Positions 46,186 to 57,179 of a stretch of DNA of 64,000 nt are shown piece after piece. Source of the stretch: Dendrobium chrysotoxum (lineage: Eukaryota; Streptophyta; Magnoliopsida; Asparagales; Orchidaceae); the NCBI GenBank assembly GCA_019925795.1, contig CM034300.1, positions 53,798,873 to 53,862,872 of the forward strand, written 5' to 3'. Under the pieces are notes generated by a model. It did not search any database and had not been told where the DNA came from. It was given only the letters and a program-made list of their open reading frames with translations. Made by a program: the position numbers and the translations under genes. Numbering within the stretch: position 1 is the stretch's first letter; each line of letters opens with the position of its first letter.

Positions 46186-49100
46186 TCAAGCATTTATATC
46201 AATCACTCTTAATCTGGTTCTCAAAATGCTGAATGAGTCAAAGGCCAGTAGTTTAGTGAATATGTCAGCCAGCTGATTTTCAGTTGCTACATGATGTAGC
46301 TCAATGTTCCCTTTTATAACATGGTCCCTAATGAAGTGATGCCTTATATCAATGTGTTTGGTCCTAGAATATTGGATTGGATTCTTAGAGATACAGATGG
46401 CACTAGTATTATCACACAGAACAGAAATTGTGCCAACAGATACCCCTAAATCCAAGACTTGTTGCTTTAACCAAAGAACTTGGGCCACACAACTCCTTAA
46501 GGTAATGTACTCAGCTTCAGCAGTGGAAAGTGCAACTGAGTTCTATTTTCTACTAGACCAGAAGACTAACGACTGTCCTATGAACTGACAAGTCCCAGAA
46601 GTGCTCTTTCTATCCACCCTACACCCCGCAAAGTCAGAATCAGAATATCCAATGATCTCAAAAGAGGTGTTGTGCCTAGGGTACCAGATTCCTAGGTTTG
46701 GGGTCCCTAAAAGATATCTAAGAATTCTCTTAACAGCAGTCAGGTGGGACTCTTTAGGATCAGCCTGAAACCTAGCACAAAGACAGACACTAAACATGAT
46801 ATCAGGTCGGCTAGCAGTCAGGTAAAGCAGTGATCCTGTTATCCCTCTATACTTCTTCTGATCAACAGATTTTCCACTTGAGTCCTTATCTAACTGAACT
46901 GAGGAGGGCATGGGAGTATTAATTGGCTTGGCTTTGTCCATTTTATATTTCTTCAAAATATCCTTAGTGTATTTTGATTGATTGAGAAAGGTTCCATCAT
47001 CCATTTGCCTTATGCTAAACCCCAAAAAGTAGGATAATTCTCCCATCACACTCATCTTAAACTCCTTACTTGTTGTTTTAGAAAACTCATCACATAAATA
47101 TTTATCAGAAGATCCAAAAATTATATCATCAACATAGATCTAAACAATGAGTAAGTCATCCCCTAATCTCCTCTGAAAAAGGGTGGTGTCTATGCTCCCC
47201 TTAACAAACTCTCTTTCTAACAGGAATGTGCTAAGCCTCTCATACCAAGCTCTGGGTGCCTGTTTCAATCCATATAAGGCCTTTTTTAATTTATAGACAT
47301 GATTTGGATATTGGGAACTCTCAAAACCTGGGAATTGTTCTACAAAAACATCTTCTTTAATTACCCCATTTAAAAAGGTACTCTTGACATCCATTTGAAA
47401 TAGCTTAAATCCCTTATAACAAGCAAAGGCTAGTAGAACTCTAATGGCTTCCAATCTAGCTACAGGGGCAAAAGTCTCCTCAAAATCAATCCCTTCTATT
47501 TGATTATACCCCTTAGCCACCAATCTTGCCTTATTTCTCACCACCACATTAGAATCATTCATCTTATTCTTAAAGACCCACTTGGTTCCCACAATACTTT
47601 GATTTTTGGGTCTTTCTACTAACTCCCAAACATCATTCCTTACAAATTGATTCAATTCTTCCTGCATAGCTAAGATCCGAAACTCATCTGATAAGGCTTT
47701 ATTGATGTTGGTGGGTTCAGTCATTGAGATAAAGGCAGAATGGTTTACTTCCTTCCTAAGTCCATGCCTAGTCCTAACACCTTCAGAAGGGTCTCCTAAG
47801 ATCAGTTCTTTAGGATGAATCGAAGAATATCTCCAATCTCTAGGCAACATGGTTTGAGGTTCTACCCTTTCCTCCAGATTTGTATTTCCAACCCCTTGGG
47901 TAACCTCAACAATCTCTCCATCTTTTACTTCAGATCTAGACTCCTTAGGATCATATTCATCAAACACTACATGGGTTGTTTCTTCCACCACCAAAGTCCT
48001 CTTATTGAACACCCTAAAGGATTTCCCCACACTTGAATATCCTAAGAACACTCCTTCATCAGATTTGGGGTCAAATTTTCCTAAGGGTGACTTCTCGTTG
48101 TTCAGAATAAGAACCTTACAGCCAAAGACATGGAGGTGGGACAGATTTGGAGTTCTACCCTTAATGATCTCATAAGGTGTCTTGTTCAGTTTGACTCTCA
48201 CATTCACCCTATTGAGCACATAACAGGCAGTGTTCACCGCTTCAGCCGAAAAGTATTTTGGAAGTGAATACTCGACAAGCATGGCTCTAGCAGCTTCCAC
48301 TAAGGTCCTGTTCTTCCTTCAGCTACCCCGTTCTGCTGAGGGGTCCTAGGAGCTGAAAAATTGTGACTAATCCCTTGATCCTCACAAAAACTTCTAAATC
48401 TTTCATTTTCAAACTCCCCTCCGTGATCACTATGGATGGTAATGATCTCACATCCTAACTTCTTCTGAATCCAAGTAGAGAAAGATCTAAACTCATCAAA
48501 TGAGTCAGATTTATGTGACAGAAATTTCACCCAAGTGAATCTCAAATAATCATCTACAATCACAAATCCATAGACTCTCCCCCCTAAGCTGGTAGTGCTA
48601 ATGGGTCCAAAAAGGTCCATGTGAAGAACTTCTAAAGGTCTAGAGGTGCTAATGTCCTTAACAGAGTGAAAAGAGGATTGGACTTGCTTCCCCAACTGAT
48701 AGGCATTACACAGGTGATCCTTAGTGAACTTAAGCTTGGGCACACCTTTAGCTAAGTCCTTCTGGGTGACTCTCCTAAGGGTTTTCATACTAGCATGACA
48801 CAATCTCTTATGCCATAACTAAGACTCATCAGCAACAGTTTTTAAGCAAATTGAATTATCAGATTTAATGCAATTTACATCCAGCTTGTAGACGTTGTTG
48901 ATCTTTTGCCCCTGCAAAACAACTTCATCATTTAAGCTTAAAATGCAGCCAGTGGGCAGGAATTTGATGCTGTATCCCTTGTCTCAAAGTTGACTGATGC
49001 TCAGCAAGTTGTGTTTCAGTCCATCTACAAGCAAAACATTATTAATCATAAAATTCTTTGAATCACCAATTATACCTGTGCCTACCACCTTCCTGGTGGT

Positions 49101-49230
49101 GTTATCTCCAAGTGTAACCTTGCCTCCAGCTCTGGCCTCCAACGAAATGAACTATTTTGCATCTCCAGTCATGTGTCTAGAACATCCGCTATCTAGGTAC
49201 CACATGCTCTCACGAGGTCTTGTGTGAGAG
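46186..49230 (-). pseudogene. C2 pol: protease, integrase, RT, RNase H; few lesions
   Basis: The protease is WYLDSGCSRHMTGD with the catalytic D-S-G codons at 49185-49193. GAG-pre-integrase (HKRLCHASMKTLRRV) follows. The integrase has HMDLFGP, IHSDHGGEFEN and the Glu in NGVAE. A one-base deletion near 48315 breaks the frame just after that Glu. From 48300 the frame is open for 386 codons: NKTPYEIIKGRTPNLSHLHV, VVEETTHVVFDE, RT FKNKMND, MDVKSTFLNGV, LKKALYGLKQAPRAWYERL. A TAG sits just before the YVDD active site (47125-47136). RNase H runs to DIFTKLLAFDSFSILRTRL. Other stops: AK*F, QL*DKG, ES*LWH, RK*NS. Several are a single C-to-T change from Gln or Trp codons. Confidence 0.93.
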
Positions 49231-49378
49231 CACTCCTACAAAAATATCAAATGTCAGTCTTAGGAACCTAAACAGGTTTGGGTTCCTTCTTATGAAAAGA
49301 AGAATACAATGCATGCGTGCTGTGCTATGAAACAGGCAGTTTGGGTTTCCACACCCAATGTGTACTATGGTGAACAGT

Positions 49379-50865
49379 GCAGGTGTGGGAAATGTGTCCT
49401 AACATGCCACATGAAAAATATCTAACACCAGGAAAAGGGTTAACTAATCTACGTGGGTGATAGTGCCTCTTTCTAGATGTATATGAAACATGCTTTGATG
49501 AACTTGTAATAGATTTTTCAAAAGGTGGCGGTGCATAGAACTATTCAAAAGTAGGCGGTGTTTTGTTCTTTTCAAATGCACTGATTTTCACTTTCAAAAA
49601 CTCAATATGTTTATTTAAACTTGCAATTTCAAAAGTTCTTGCACTTTCATTACTTTCTAAATCACATGCCATATCATTCACTTTCTTAAAAGTAACTTCT
49701 AATTCAATATGCGATGTTTTTAACAAATCATACTCAATAGTTAAATCAGAATATTTTTTGTTCAAATCATCGAATTCATCAAGCAAAGACATGTAATTGG
49801 AATCAATAGTGGAATGATCTTTAACTAAAACATCATGCTCTTTTTGCAAAGTCAAATAATCTAATTTCAGACTAGCATGAGTTTTCTTAAGCTTCCTATA
49901 CGATGTATGAATTTTTTCAGAAACTTCAAATAATTGATCATAAGTAAGCTCATATACCTCTTCCTGGTCCGACTGACCAGGGTGATCATCAGCCATCAGA
50001 CACAAGTTTGTTTCCTCCTCTTCAGCTTCAGTCTCAGAAGAGTCGAATGCAGAGTCTGCCCAGAACGCCTTCTGAATCCGCTTCTTGTCCTTTCTGAACT
50101 TTGGTTTCTCCTCACCCTTCTCCTTGCTTGGGTGAGCCTTCAGTGTAGGACAATCTGCCTTTATGTGTCCAGGCTTCCTGCATTCAAAACAAATAGATTC
50201 AGATGAACCTTTAAAATTTCTACCGGTCTTACCTTTGTTCCACTTGTGAAAGTTCTTATTCTTCTTCCTTAGAAAGCTCTTGAATTGCCTTGTGATTAAG
50301 GCAACATCATCACTATCAGACCCGTAAGTGCTAGCATCTGAATCTTTGGACTTTAGTACCACTGTCTTCTCCTTCTTGCGTTCACCTGCATCAAGTTGCC
50401 TTTGGTTCACCCCTTGCTCGTATGCAATGAGTGATCCAAGTAAGCTGTCAATAGAGTAAGTATTTAAATCTTTAGATTCAGTGTTAGCAGTGGCAAACAT
50501 CTAAGAATTTTTTTCACTATTTCGTAGTTAGTAAGTTCTCTACCTAAAGCATGCAAAGAGGTAACAATCTGAGTGAACCTTGTGTATATTTCTAAAATAG
50601 TCTCACTAGGTTTCATGCGAAAAAGTTCATAATCATGTAACAAGATGTTTAACCTAGACTGTTTGACTTCAGTTATACCTTCGTATGTTATACATAATCT
50701 ATCCCAGATTTTTTTTCCCGTTGAACAAGTAGAAACACGCATATAGTCTTCAGATTTTAAAGCACAAAAGAAACAATTCAAGCATTTTGCATTTAACTGT
50801 GCTAAGTCACAATCATCAAACATCCAATCAGTAAAAGGCAATTCCATTTTCACATTGTTAATCAT
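49379..50865 (-). pseudogene. C2 gag, N-truncated, with two zinc knuckles
   Basis: Gag forms the particle and binds element RNA. The first ~60 codons are missing compared with C3; reading starts at INNVKMELPFTDW. A frameshift near 50480 separates the capsid part (TCSTGKKIWDRL, MKPSETILEIYTRF) from the 319-codon C-terminal part. That part has a K-rich segment, the knuckle CFECRKPGHIKADC, an acidic DSSETEAEEEE stretch and a long coiled-coil region. A TAG at about 49541 precedes a second knuckle at 49379-49420, YFSCGMLGHISHTC, whose first Cys is Tyr. Confidence 0.88.
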
Positions 50866-50867
50866 CT

Positions 50868-51290
50868 AGAACTTAATCTTGACTTCAATTTAGACCTCAT
50901 TCCAGATTTCAATCTAGACTTCAATCCAGCTTTAATCCAAACTTTAATCCAAGCTTCAGTCCAGACCTTAATCTAGTCCTTAATTTAGAATTTAATCTAG
51001 ACTTTAATTTAGACTTCAATCCATACTTAAATCCATACATCAATCCAGACTTCAATCAAGACGATAATACATACTTCGATACAAACCTCAATTTAGATTT
51101 CAATCCAGATCTCAATCCAAACTTCAATCCAAACCTCAATCTAGAATTCAATCCAGACCTTAATCTATTCTTCAATCAAACCTCAATCTAGTCTTCATTC
51201 AAACCTCAGTCTAGTTTTCAATCAAACTCTAATCCAGACCTTAATCTAGTCTTCAATTAAACATTAATCAAGCTTCAATCATGTCCAATC
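50868..51290. repeat. 12-bp minisatellite, about 35 copies
   Basis: Degenerate tandem repeat of AATCCAGACTTC (variants AATCTAGACTTT, AATCCAAACCTC and similar) over about 420 bp. It begins where the homology of C2 gag stops, so it marks a rearrangement or expansion point that removed the 5' end of C2. Confidence 0.9.
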
Positions 51291-53671
51291 AATCTTAATT
51301 ATCCATTTAATTTTGATTGATGGGGATAATTCAAATTTAATCAATCAAATCCAAAACTGCATTCAAATCAAGAATTCCAGACTAAAACCCTGGGATAAGA
51401 ACCCTTGTCTTGAACCCCTTTATGTGTGATTTTTCAATCACTTCAAAACCCATTTAAATGACATCTAATTCATGATATATCAATTGTATATTGACTAGGC
51501 ATGTCCCTATGGTAAACCCTCCAAATTTAAGTTCAATCTGACACTTAATCCCAAACTTTTAATTGAAATCCAAAAGCTGTCAAACCTTCAAATATTTACA
51601 GCCTATGCCACTGGACCTTCCACCTTGTGGAATTTGACCTTGGGACCTTTCCCAAGACCTCTAGCCATGTCCATAACATTTTTTATGACATATTGAACAC
51701 AAAATTATATTTTGGTGGACCCAATTTGACCCTCAGTTTACTAGTGGTCAAAATGATCAAAATGCTCTTTAAGGAGAAAATTAGAATTTTCTCCAAACCT
51801 CAACATGGCCCAGTCTAATTAAATCTTGAAACCTTCTCTAATACATCCTAAATATTATTACAAGTGCATTAGACTCAAATTTAAGCTTTGGCCTGACCTG
51901 GTTGACAAAGTTAACCTTAGTTGACCAAATGGCCCCTCAAGGGTCTAGATGGTCATTTTAACTCAAATGACCATTCCAGCCTATAAGACCACAATCATTG
52001 GTCTTCAATTATCAAATCAACCTGTTGGACCTAAATCTAACCCTTGATTTGACCTAGTTAACCAAGTCAACCATGGTTGACTAGATCAACCATTAAGCAC
52101 TATTCATATTGAATCAAGCTTTAAATCCACCTTGAACTTCATTCAAACCTCCTAATCACTTTTTTAGTGAAATGGATATGACTGATCACCTTGACCCAGT
52201 CAGCAGTTGACTGGTCAATTGGGTCCATGTTTGGTCATGCTTGACCTATTTAGGTCAAATCACCATCCACAATCCAATCAAGTTCTTTAAACCCTCAAGA
52301 CCATTCAATTGCATGCCTTGAACCTCTCCAAACCCATCATGAGTCAAATCTTGATGAGTTTGACAAAGTCAGCACATTGGATTTGGTCAAACTCTCATGT
52401 TTTTTTATTAAACCATCACATGCATTCGATCAAATCTAATCAAGCCCTTGATCCTATTCCATTCCATAGTTTAAATGCATTTAAATTTAATACAAGTCAA
52501 GTTTTGGTGAATTTGACCAAAGTCAACCTAGACATTTGGTCAAACTCCGAGATCTTTAGTTAAATCTCCATACATTTTCAATCAAGCCCTTGGGAGTCCA
52601 CTCAACTAGCTCCCCACACCCTCTACCTACAACCTCATCACCCCTTGACTGTTTAACCAGTCAACAAATGGATAAAGAGGGGTCAAATGGTCAAACACTT
52701 ATCTCAAGCCATACCCCTCCATTCTAAACCTCTCTAGCCATCTAAACATCCTTTAGAGGGTTCTTAAACCACTCTTAATCCTTAGATTTAAGCATAATGC
52801 ATGCCAAGTCACCCCATGTACTCATATCAGGACAAAATGACCTTTCCAAGTTATTTTCCTTTGGTTTTTCCTTCTCCCTACCTACTAACTACCTCAAGAC
52901 ACTTGGCATGCATCCAAGCCTTGCCCAAATGGATCTAAGCCATCTATTCAAAAGGCATGGATTAAGGAGGAGGAAAACTTACCTAATGGATCATTGACTC
53001 ATTTTGAATCTTTTAGAAGCCTCTAGCCCTTAAATTTCTTCCCCAAGCTTCTCCAGTATGTTCTCTACCTCCTCCCATTATTTCTCCACCATTTTCAAGC
53101 CCCCAAACCTTATTTTGGGTAAGAGAGAGGGGTCTAAAGAGAGAATGGAGGCTTGTCAACATAACTTTCAATGTTGCCAGAATCTGGTCTCTAGGTCTTC
53201 ACCAAAATTAAAGCGGAGCTCTCCAGCTTTCCAACAAGCCCAAGATCTTGAAAATCCACCCATATGTTAGAAAGTTATCCTCATTTTAATTTATATGATC
53301 AAACATTGATTTCTCCTAAATCTTAGTATAAGGAGCCTTAAAACTCAATGTATTGCAAGATTATGGTATCTAGATCCTACGTTTCAAATTCCATCAAATT
53401 TTGACAATCGGATCAAAAGTTATGGGCATTTAAAATTTTTGGTCCAATTTGAACTACATTGGCTCATATTCAATCTAAGTCATCCGATCGTGCATTTAAT
53501 GAGATAGAATAGCCCAGATTTTGCCACATCACCCATTTAATTCCATACATAGTCACCTGGTTTCGAACTCGATCCAGCCAAAACCATGTGGGGCTATGTG
53601 GCTTAATCCCATCAGTATATTTCAATCATATGAGATCAGATGGCCATTATAGCCATCCGACATGATTAAGT
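51291..53671. other. Gene-free LTR-like DNA between C2 and C3
   Basis: No supported ORF. It contains the TTGACC array. The part next to C3 (about 53280-53671) has CCGATCGTGCATTTAATGAG and GGCCATTATAGCCATCCGAC strings reminiscent of plant LTR or leader DNA. C3 inserted into it at 53672. Confidence 0.5.
51880..52640 (-). repeat. TTGACCAA-centred array, reverse of 38040-38985
   Basis: Repeated GGTTGACAAAGTTAACCTTA, AGTTAACCAAGTCAACCATG, TTTGACCAAAGTCAACCTAG and similar strings with long spacers. The reverse complement of about 51890-51950 aligns with about 38553-38600 (CCAT.TGGTCAAC...GTCAACCA). Confidence 0.6.
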
Positions 53672-53984
53672 TGTTATGATTTATGCAAATCAGTTCGTTC
53701 AAGTGAATTTTGATATAAGTTATTTTTTATGATTACAAAAGCTTATTGTTTGTTTTATTTTTCTCCTAACAAATATTGGAGTTTCTTTTTTTGTGTACTA
53801 ACATGTTTTTTAGAAAATTCACACTCCAGACAATTGAAGACTTCAAGTTAATTTGTTAATGTTCATTATAAGTGAAGTTTGTATTTTTTTTATTATTTTT
53901 CTTGAGTCTGAGAGAGTGTGATTGTAAGTTACATAACGGTGCACACACACACTGGGGGAGTGAAAGCTTATTTTAAAAAAAACT

Positions 53985-54533
53985 AATCGTACTGTATGAT
54001 ATTTGATCGTACAGGACGATCAGTGTTATTTGCCCTCTACAATAAACCTGCTTGGCTGAAAATTTTTCTTCTAAGTACTGTTTGTACAGTATGAAATGGA
54101 CTTCGTACAGAAGATTTTAAGGTATGAACGCTCGATTTGAGGTTCATACTGGATCGTACAGGATGAACATTTTAATTTTTAAAATGTTCGTACAATATGA
54201 ACTAACTTCGTACAGAAGATTTTGAGGTACGAACAGCTCTGTTTGAGGTTCGTACTAGATCGTACAGGACAAACCGTTTAATTTTTGAACTATTCATACA
54301 GTATGAAATATGCTTCATACAGAAGATTTTGAGGTACGAATAGCTCAGTTTGAGGTTCGTACTATATCGTACAGGACGAATCGTTTAATTTTTGAACTGT
54401 TCGTACAATACGAAATGGACTTCGTATAGAAGGTTTCGGGGTACGAACGGCTTAATTTTAGGTTTGTACGGGATGAATCGTTCAATTGTTTGAACTGTTC
54501 ATACAATGTGATATTAGATCATACGGGACGATC
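53985..54533 (+). promoter_or_regulatory. C3 LTR palindrome array in about 106-bp units
   Basis: Starts with ATCGTACAGGACGAT at 54006-54020. Four units of about 106 bp follow (landmark CTTCGTACAGAAGATTT near 54101, 54205, 54312 and 54419). Each holds GTTCGTACAGTATGAA, CTTCGTACAGAAG, GGTACGAACGGCT and ATCGTACAGGAC.AA-type inverted motifs. It replaces the CGTCC type of C2 by a CGTAC type in the same place. The 3' LTR has a shortened first unit (near 63700). Confidence 0.88.
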
Positions 54534-54821
54534 ACATAGCATAAAACTTGAAATTTTTAGTTTTTGGACGGTTTTTCTTGTCCTTAGTACTTAAGGGTCC
54601 TAAAACCTAACTTGTAGTAATTCTTCTATGAAATTTCTTCTTGAGAGGGAAAGGGAGAGTGATTGGGAGAGTATTTGGGATTGAGTTTTGTGAGATCTTT
54701 AAAGAGGAAATTATGAGGGGATTCACAAGGTTATCCAAGTGTGAGGATCTCCTTGTTTGTACTTCAAGTTTCTTCCAATCTCCTTGGAGGCTCTTACAAG
54801 AAGGTTGTTCAAGAAGATTAT

Positions 54822-54965
54822 GGTTCTTTACCATCACCAGGAGGGTCAAAAAGGATGATTGGTTCTCTGCTGACACCTGGAGGGTGTAAAAGGATGAGTG
54901 GGTTCTCTGCCTTCACCAATAGGGTGAAAAAGGATGATGATTCTCTATCGCACCGGGATTTGGTG
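54822..54965 (+). repeat. C3 LTR: four 39-40-bp tandem repeats
   Basis: GGTTCTCTGC at 54861 and 54901 with diverged copies before and after; each is followed by an AGGGT.AAAAAGGATGA block. They correspond to the C2 repeats at 41545-41735. Confidence 0.85.
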
Positions 54966-55289
54966 GAAGAGAGTTTTGTAAAGGCTTCTCCACCTTACTG
55001 TAGGAGATAAAGGGGAGTCAATTTTGCTTAGTGTAATACCTAGAGAAGGATTCTCTAGGGAGTGGATGTAGGTCGTGTTTGACTAAACCACTATAAATCT
55101 GGTGTTCTCTATTCCTGTCTTTTATTTTTCTGCATTCTTATTTTTATGCACTTTATTTTTCTGTGGTTGAAAAAGAACTTTGCATCTGATCGCACTGTAT
55201 GAACTCATTTTGTACTGTACGATATATATTGAAATTTCATATAAAGGTTTTCAAAACTACTAAGAGTTTTTTAAAAAAGTACCAATTCA

Positions 55290-55307
55290 CCCCCCCCCCC
55301 CCCCCCC
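55290..55307 (+). repeat. C3 LTR C18 homopolymer
   Basis: Eighteen C after ACCAATTCA, 43 bp before the LTR end. C2 has the equivalent run. Confidence 0.92.
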
Positions 55308-55369
55308 GCCCCACTTAGTTAGCCTAGGGACGTAATCAATAGGTTTAACAACCTATTTGCACTTTGAAG

Positions 55370-55381
55370 TGGTATCAGAGC
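55370..55381 (+). other. C3 primer-binding site, initiator tRNA-Met
   Basis: TGGTATCAGAGC, the standard plant Ty1-copia primer site, 19 bp after the LTR end and 45 bp before the gag ATG. Confidence 0.92.
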
Positions 55382-55425
55382 AAGTTTCAAAAATCACTGT
55401 TTAGATTACTTTTTCAAATTCGATC

Positions 55426-57120
55426 ATGGCTAATTTTGGAAATTGGAACACTTTAGAAGGTTACTCGATCACCAGGCCACCTTTGTTTGACAACATTCCA
55501 TTTGATTTCTGGAAAACTCGCATGTTTACTTTTCTGCAATCTCTTGACTATCTCATGTGGATGTTAGTTCAAGATGGTTATACTACACCTACTAGACTTA
55601 TAGATGGCGTTAGAGTTGAAACATTATTTACTGATTGGACTTTAGAACAAAGGGAATTAGCATAACTAAATGCAAAATACTTAAATAGCTTTTTTTGTGC
55701 TCTTAAATCTGAAGATTATATGCATGTTTCTACTTGTAAATCTGAAAAGGAAATATGGGATAGACTTTGTATTATGTATGAAGGTACAAATAAAATGAAG
55801 CAAACTAGATTGAACATTCTTTTACATGATTATGAACTTTTTTGCATGAAATTGAATGAATCAATCTCAAACATTTATACATGATTTATATATATAGCCA
55901 CTTCATTGCATGCCTTTGGTAGGGAATTAAAGAATGCAAAAAAAATAAATAAAATACTTCATTGATTACCTACTACTTATGATGCAAAGATAACGGCCAT
56001 AATTGAATTGAAAGATTTAACTGTTTATTCTATTGACAATCTTCTTGGATCACTAATTGCTTACGAGCAATCTGTGACTCAAAGAAAAATTTATGCAAGT
56101 GACAAGCGGAACGAGAAGAACATAGCTTTAAAGGTGGATGATTCAGACAGTGATCAGTCATTACCTGAGGATGAGGAAGATATTATCTTAATGACAAGGC
56201 AGTTCAAAAGTTTACTAAAGAGGAAGCAGAGAAGACGTCAACAGTGGAATAAAGGTAAGTTCCACAAAAATGTTAAGGCTTCTAAAGATGTTTTTTGTTA
56301 TGAGTGCAGGAAGCTAGGACACATAAAGATTGATTGCACCAATCTCAAAGCCAATCCTAGCAAGGAGAAAGCCGAGGAGAAACTAAAGGAAAGAAGGGGT
56401 AAAAAGCGACTTCAACGAGCCTTTTGGGCGAACTCAGCTTCAGATTCTTTAAAAATAACACCAGAAGAGAAAGTCACAAATTTGTGCTTAATGGCTGACC
56501 ATCTTGATCATTCAGATCAAGAGGAGGTATGCGACTTAAGTTATGATGAATTATTTGAAGTTTTAGAATGCATTCATTCTTCATATAGAAAACTAAAAAA
56601 ATTGCATGCAAAATTGAATTTGGATTATTTAGAACTGTAAAAAGAATTTGAAATCCTTAGGAAAGATCATGCATTAATTGATAGCAACCACATAACTCTG
56701 TTGGATGAATTTGATGAATAAAATAAATAGCATGAACTTTTAAAATCATCACACACTGAACTTGAAAATGATTTCAAAACTTTCATGGATGAATCAGATA
56801 GTAGAGAGCATAATTTGAAGATTAATAATTCAATTTTAGAAAGTGTTAATGCATACCTTGAAGTTAAGTTGAAAGCACTTGAAGAAAATAGGAAACCACC
56901 CAATCTTGAAGAATTTTAGAAATCCTACTACAAGTCCACTAGTTCAAAATTTAAGAGAAGATCGTACAGGACATATAGATTGATAAATCCTTTTCCTGGA
57001 ATAAAATGTTTCTCTTGTGGTATGATAGGATATATTTCTCACACTTATACTATTCTTCATAGAACACATTTAGTGTGGAGACCTAAGATGCATAAAACAT
57101 AGCATAACACACATGCATCT
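55426..57120 (+). pseudogene. C3 gag with two zinc knuckles, broken
   Basis: The ATG at 55426 follows the primer site: MANFGNWNTLEGYSITRPPL, then FDFWKTRMFTFLQS. A TAA after REL (about 55666) and further stops interrupt the capsid part. The frame 56008-56640 carries IDNLLGSLIAYEQ, a K/R-rich stretch and the knuckle CYECRKLGHIKIDC (56296-56337, all ligands intact), then acidic and coiled-coil regions. A second knuckle at 57007-57048, CFSCGMIGYISHTY, has lost its His and last Cys. The homologous C2 knuckle has lost its first Cys instead. Confidence 0.9.
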
Positions 57121-57179
57121 ATTTTAAAATTATCAAGAGGTGAACCTAAACTTGTTTGGATTCACAAGTCTAATGTTTG

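Larger units (their letters stand above)
41267..50865 (-). mobile_element. C2: SIRE/Maximus-type Ty1-copia element, 5' end missing
   Basis: Minus-strand order: gag (cut off about 60 codons in), protease, integrase, RT, RNase H, a spacer with a palindrome cluster, the accessory ORF, two polypurine tracts and a complete 3' LTR (42908 down to 41267). The domain order (integrase before RT), the double zinc knuckle and the extra 3' ORF identify the SIRE/Maximus group. The 5' LTR, primer site and start of gag are gone, replaced from about 50868 by a 12-bp minisatellite. Pol has only a few lesions, making this the best-preserved element in the window. Confidence 0.93.
53672..55350 (+). repeat. C3 5' LTR (1679 bp)
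   Basis: Starts TGTTATGATTTATGCAAATC and, by homology with C2, ends ...AGGTTTAACA. Order: CACACACACACTGGGGGAG motif (53942-53960), palindrome array (53985-54533), weak TATA (AGCATAAAAC, about 54539), GA-rich leader (about 54635-54660), four 40-bp repeats (54822-54965), C18 run (55290-55307). Confidence 0.9.

Noticed and set aside
49563..50206. Plus-strand frames opposite C2 gag
   Set aside because: Antisense shadows of the gag coiled-coil and zinc-knuckle coding region.
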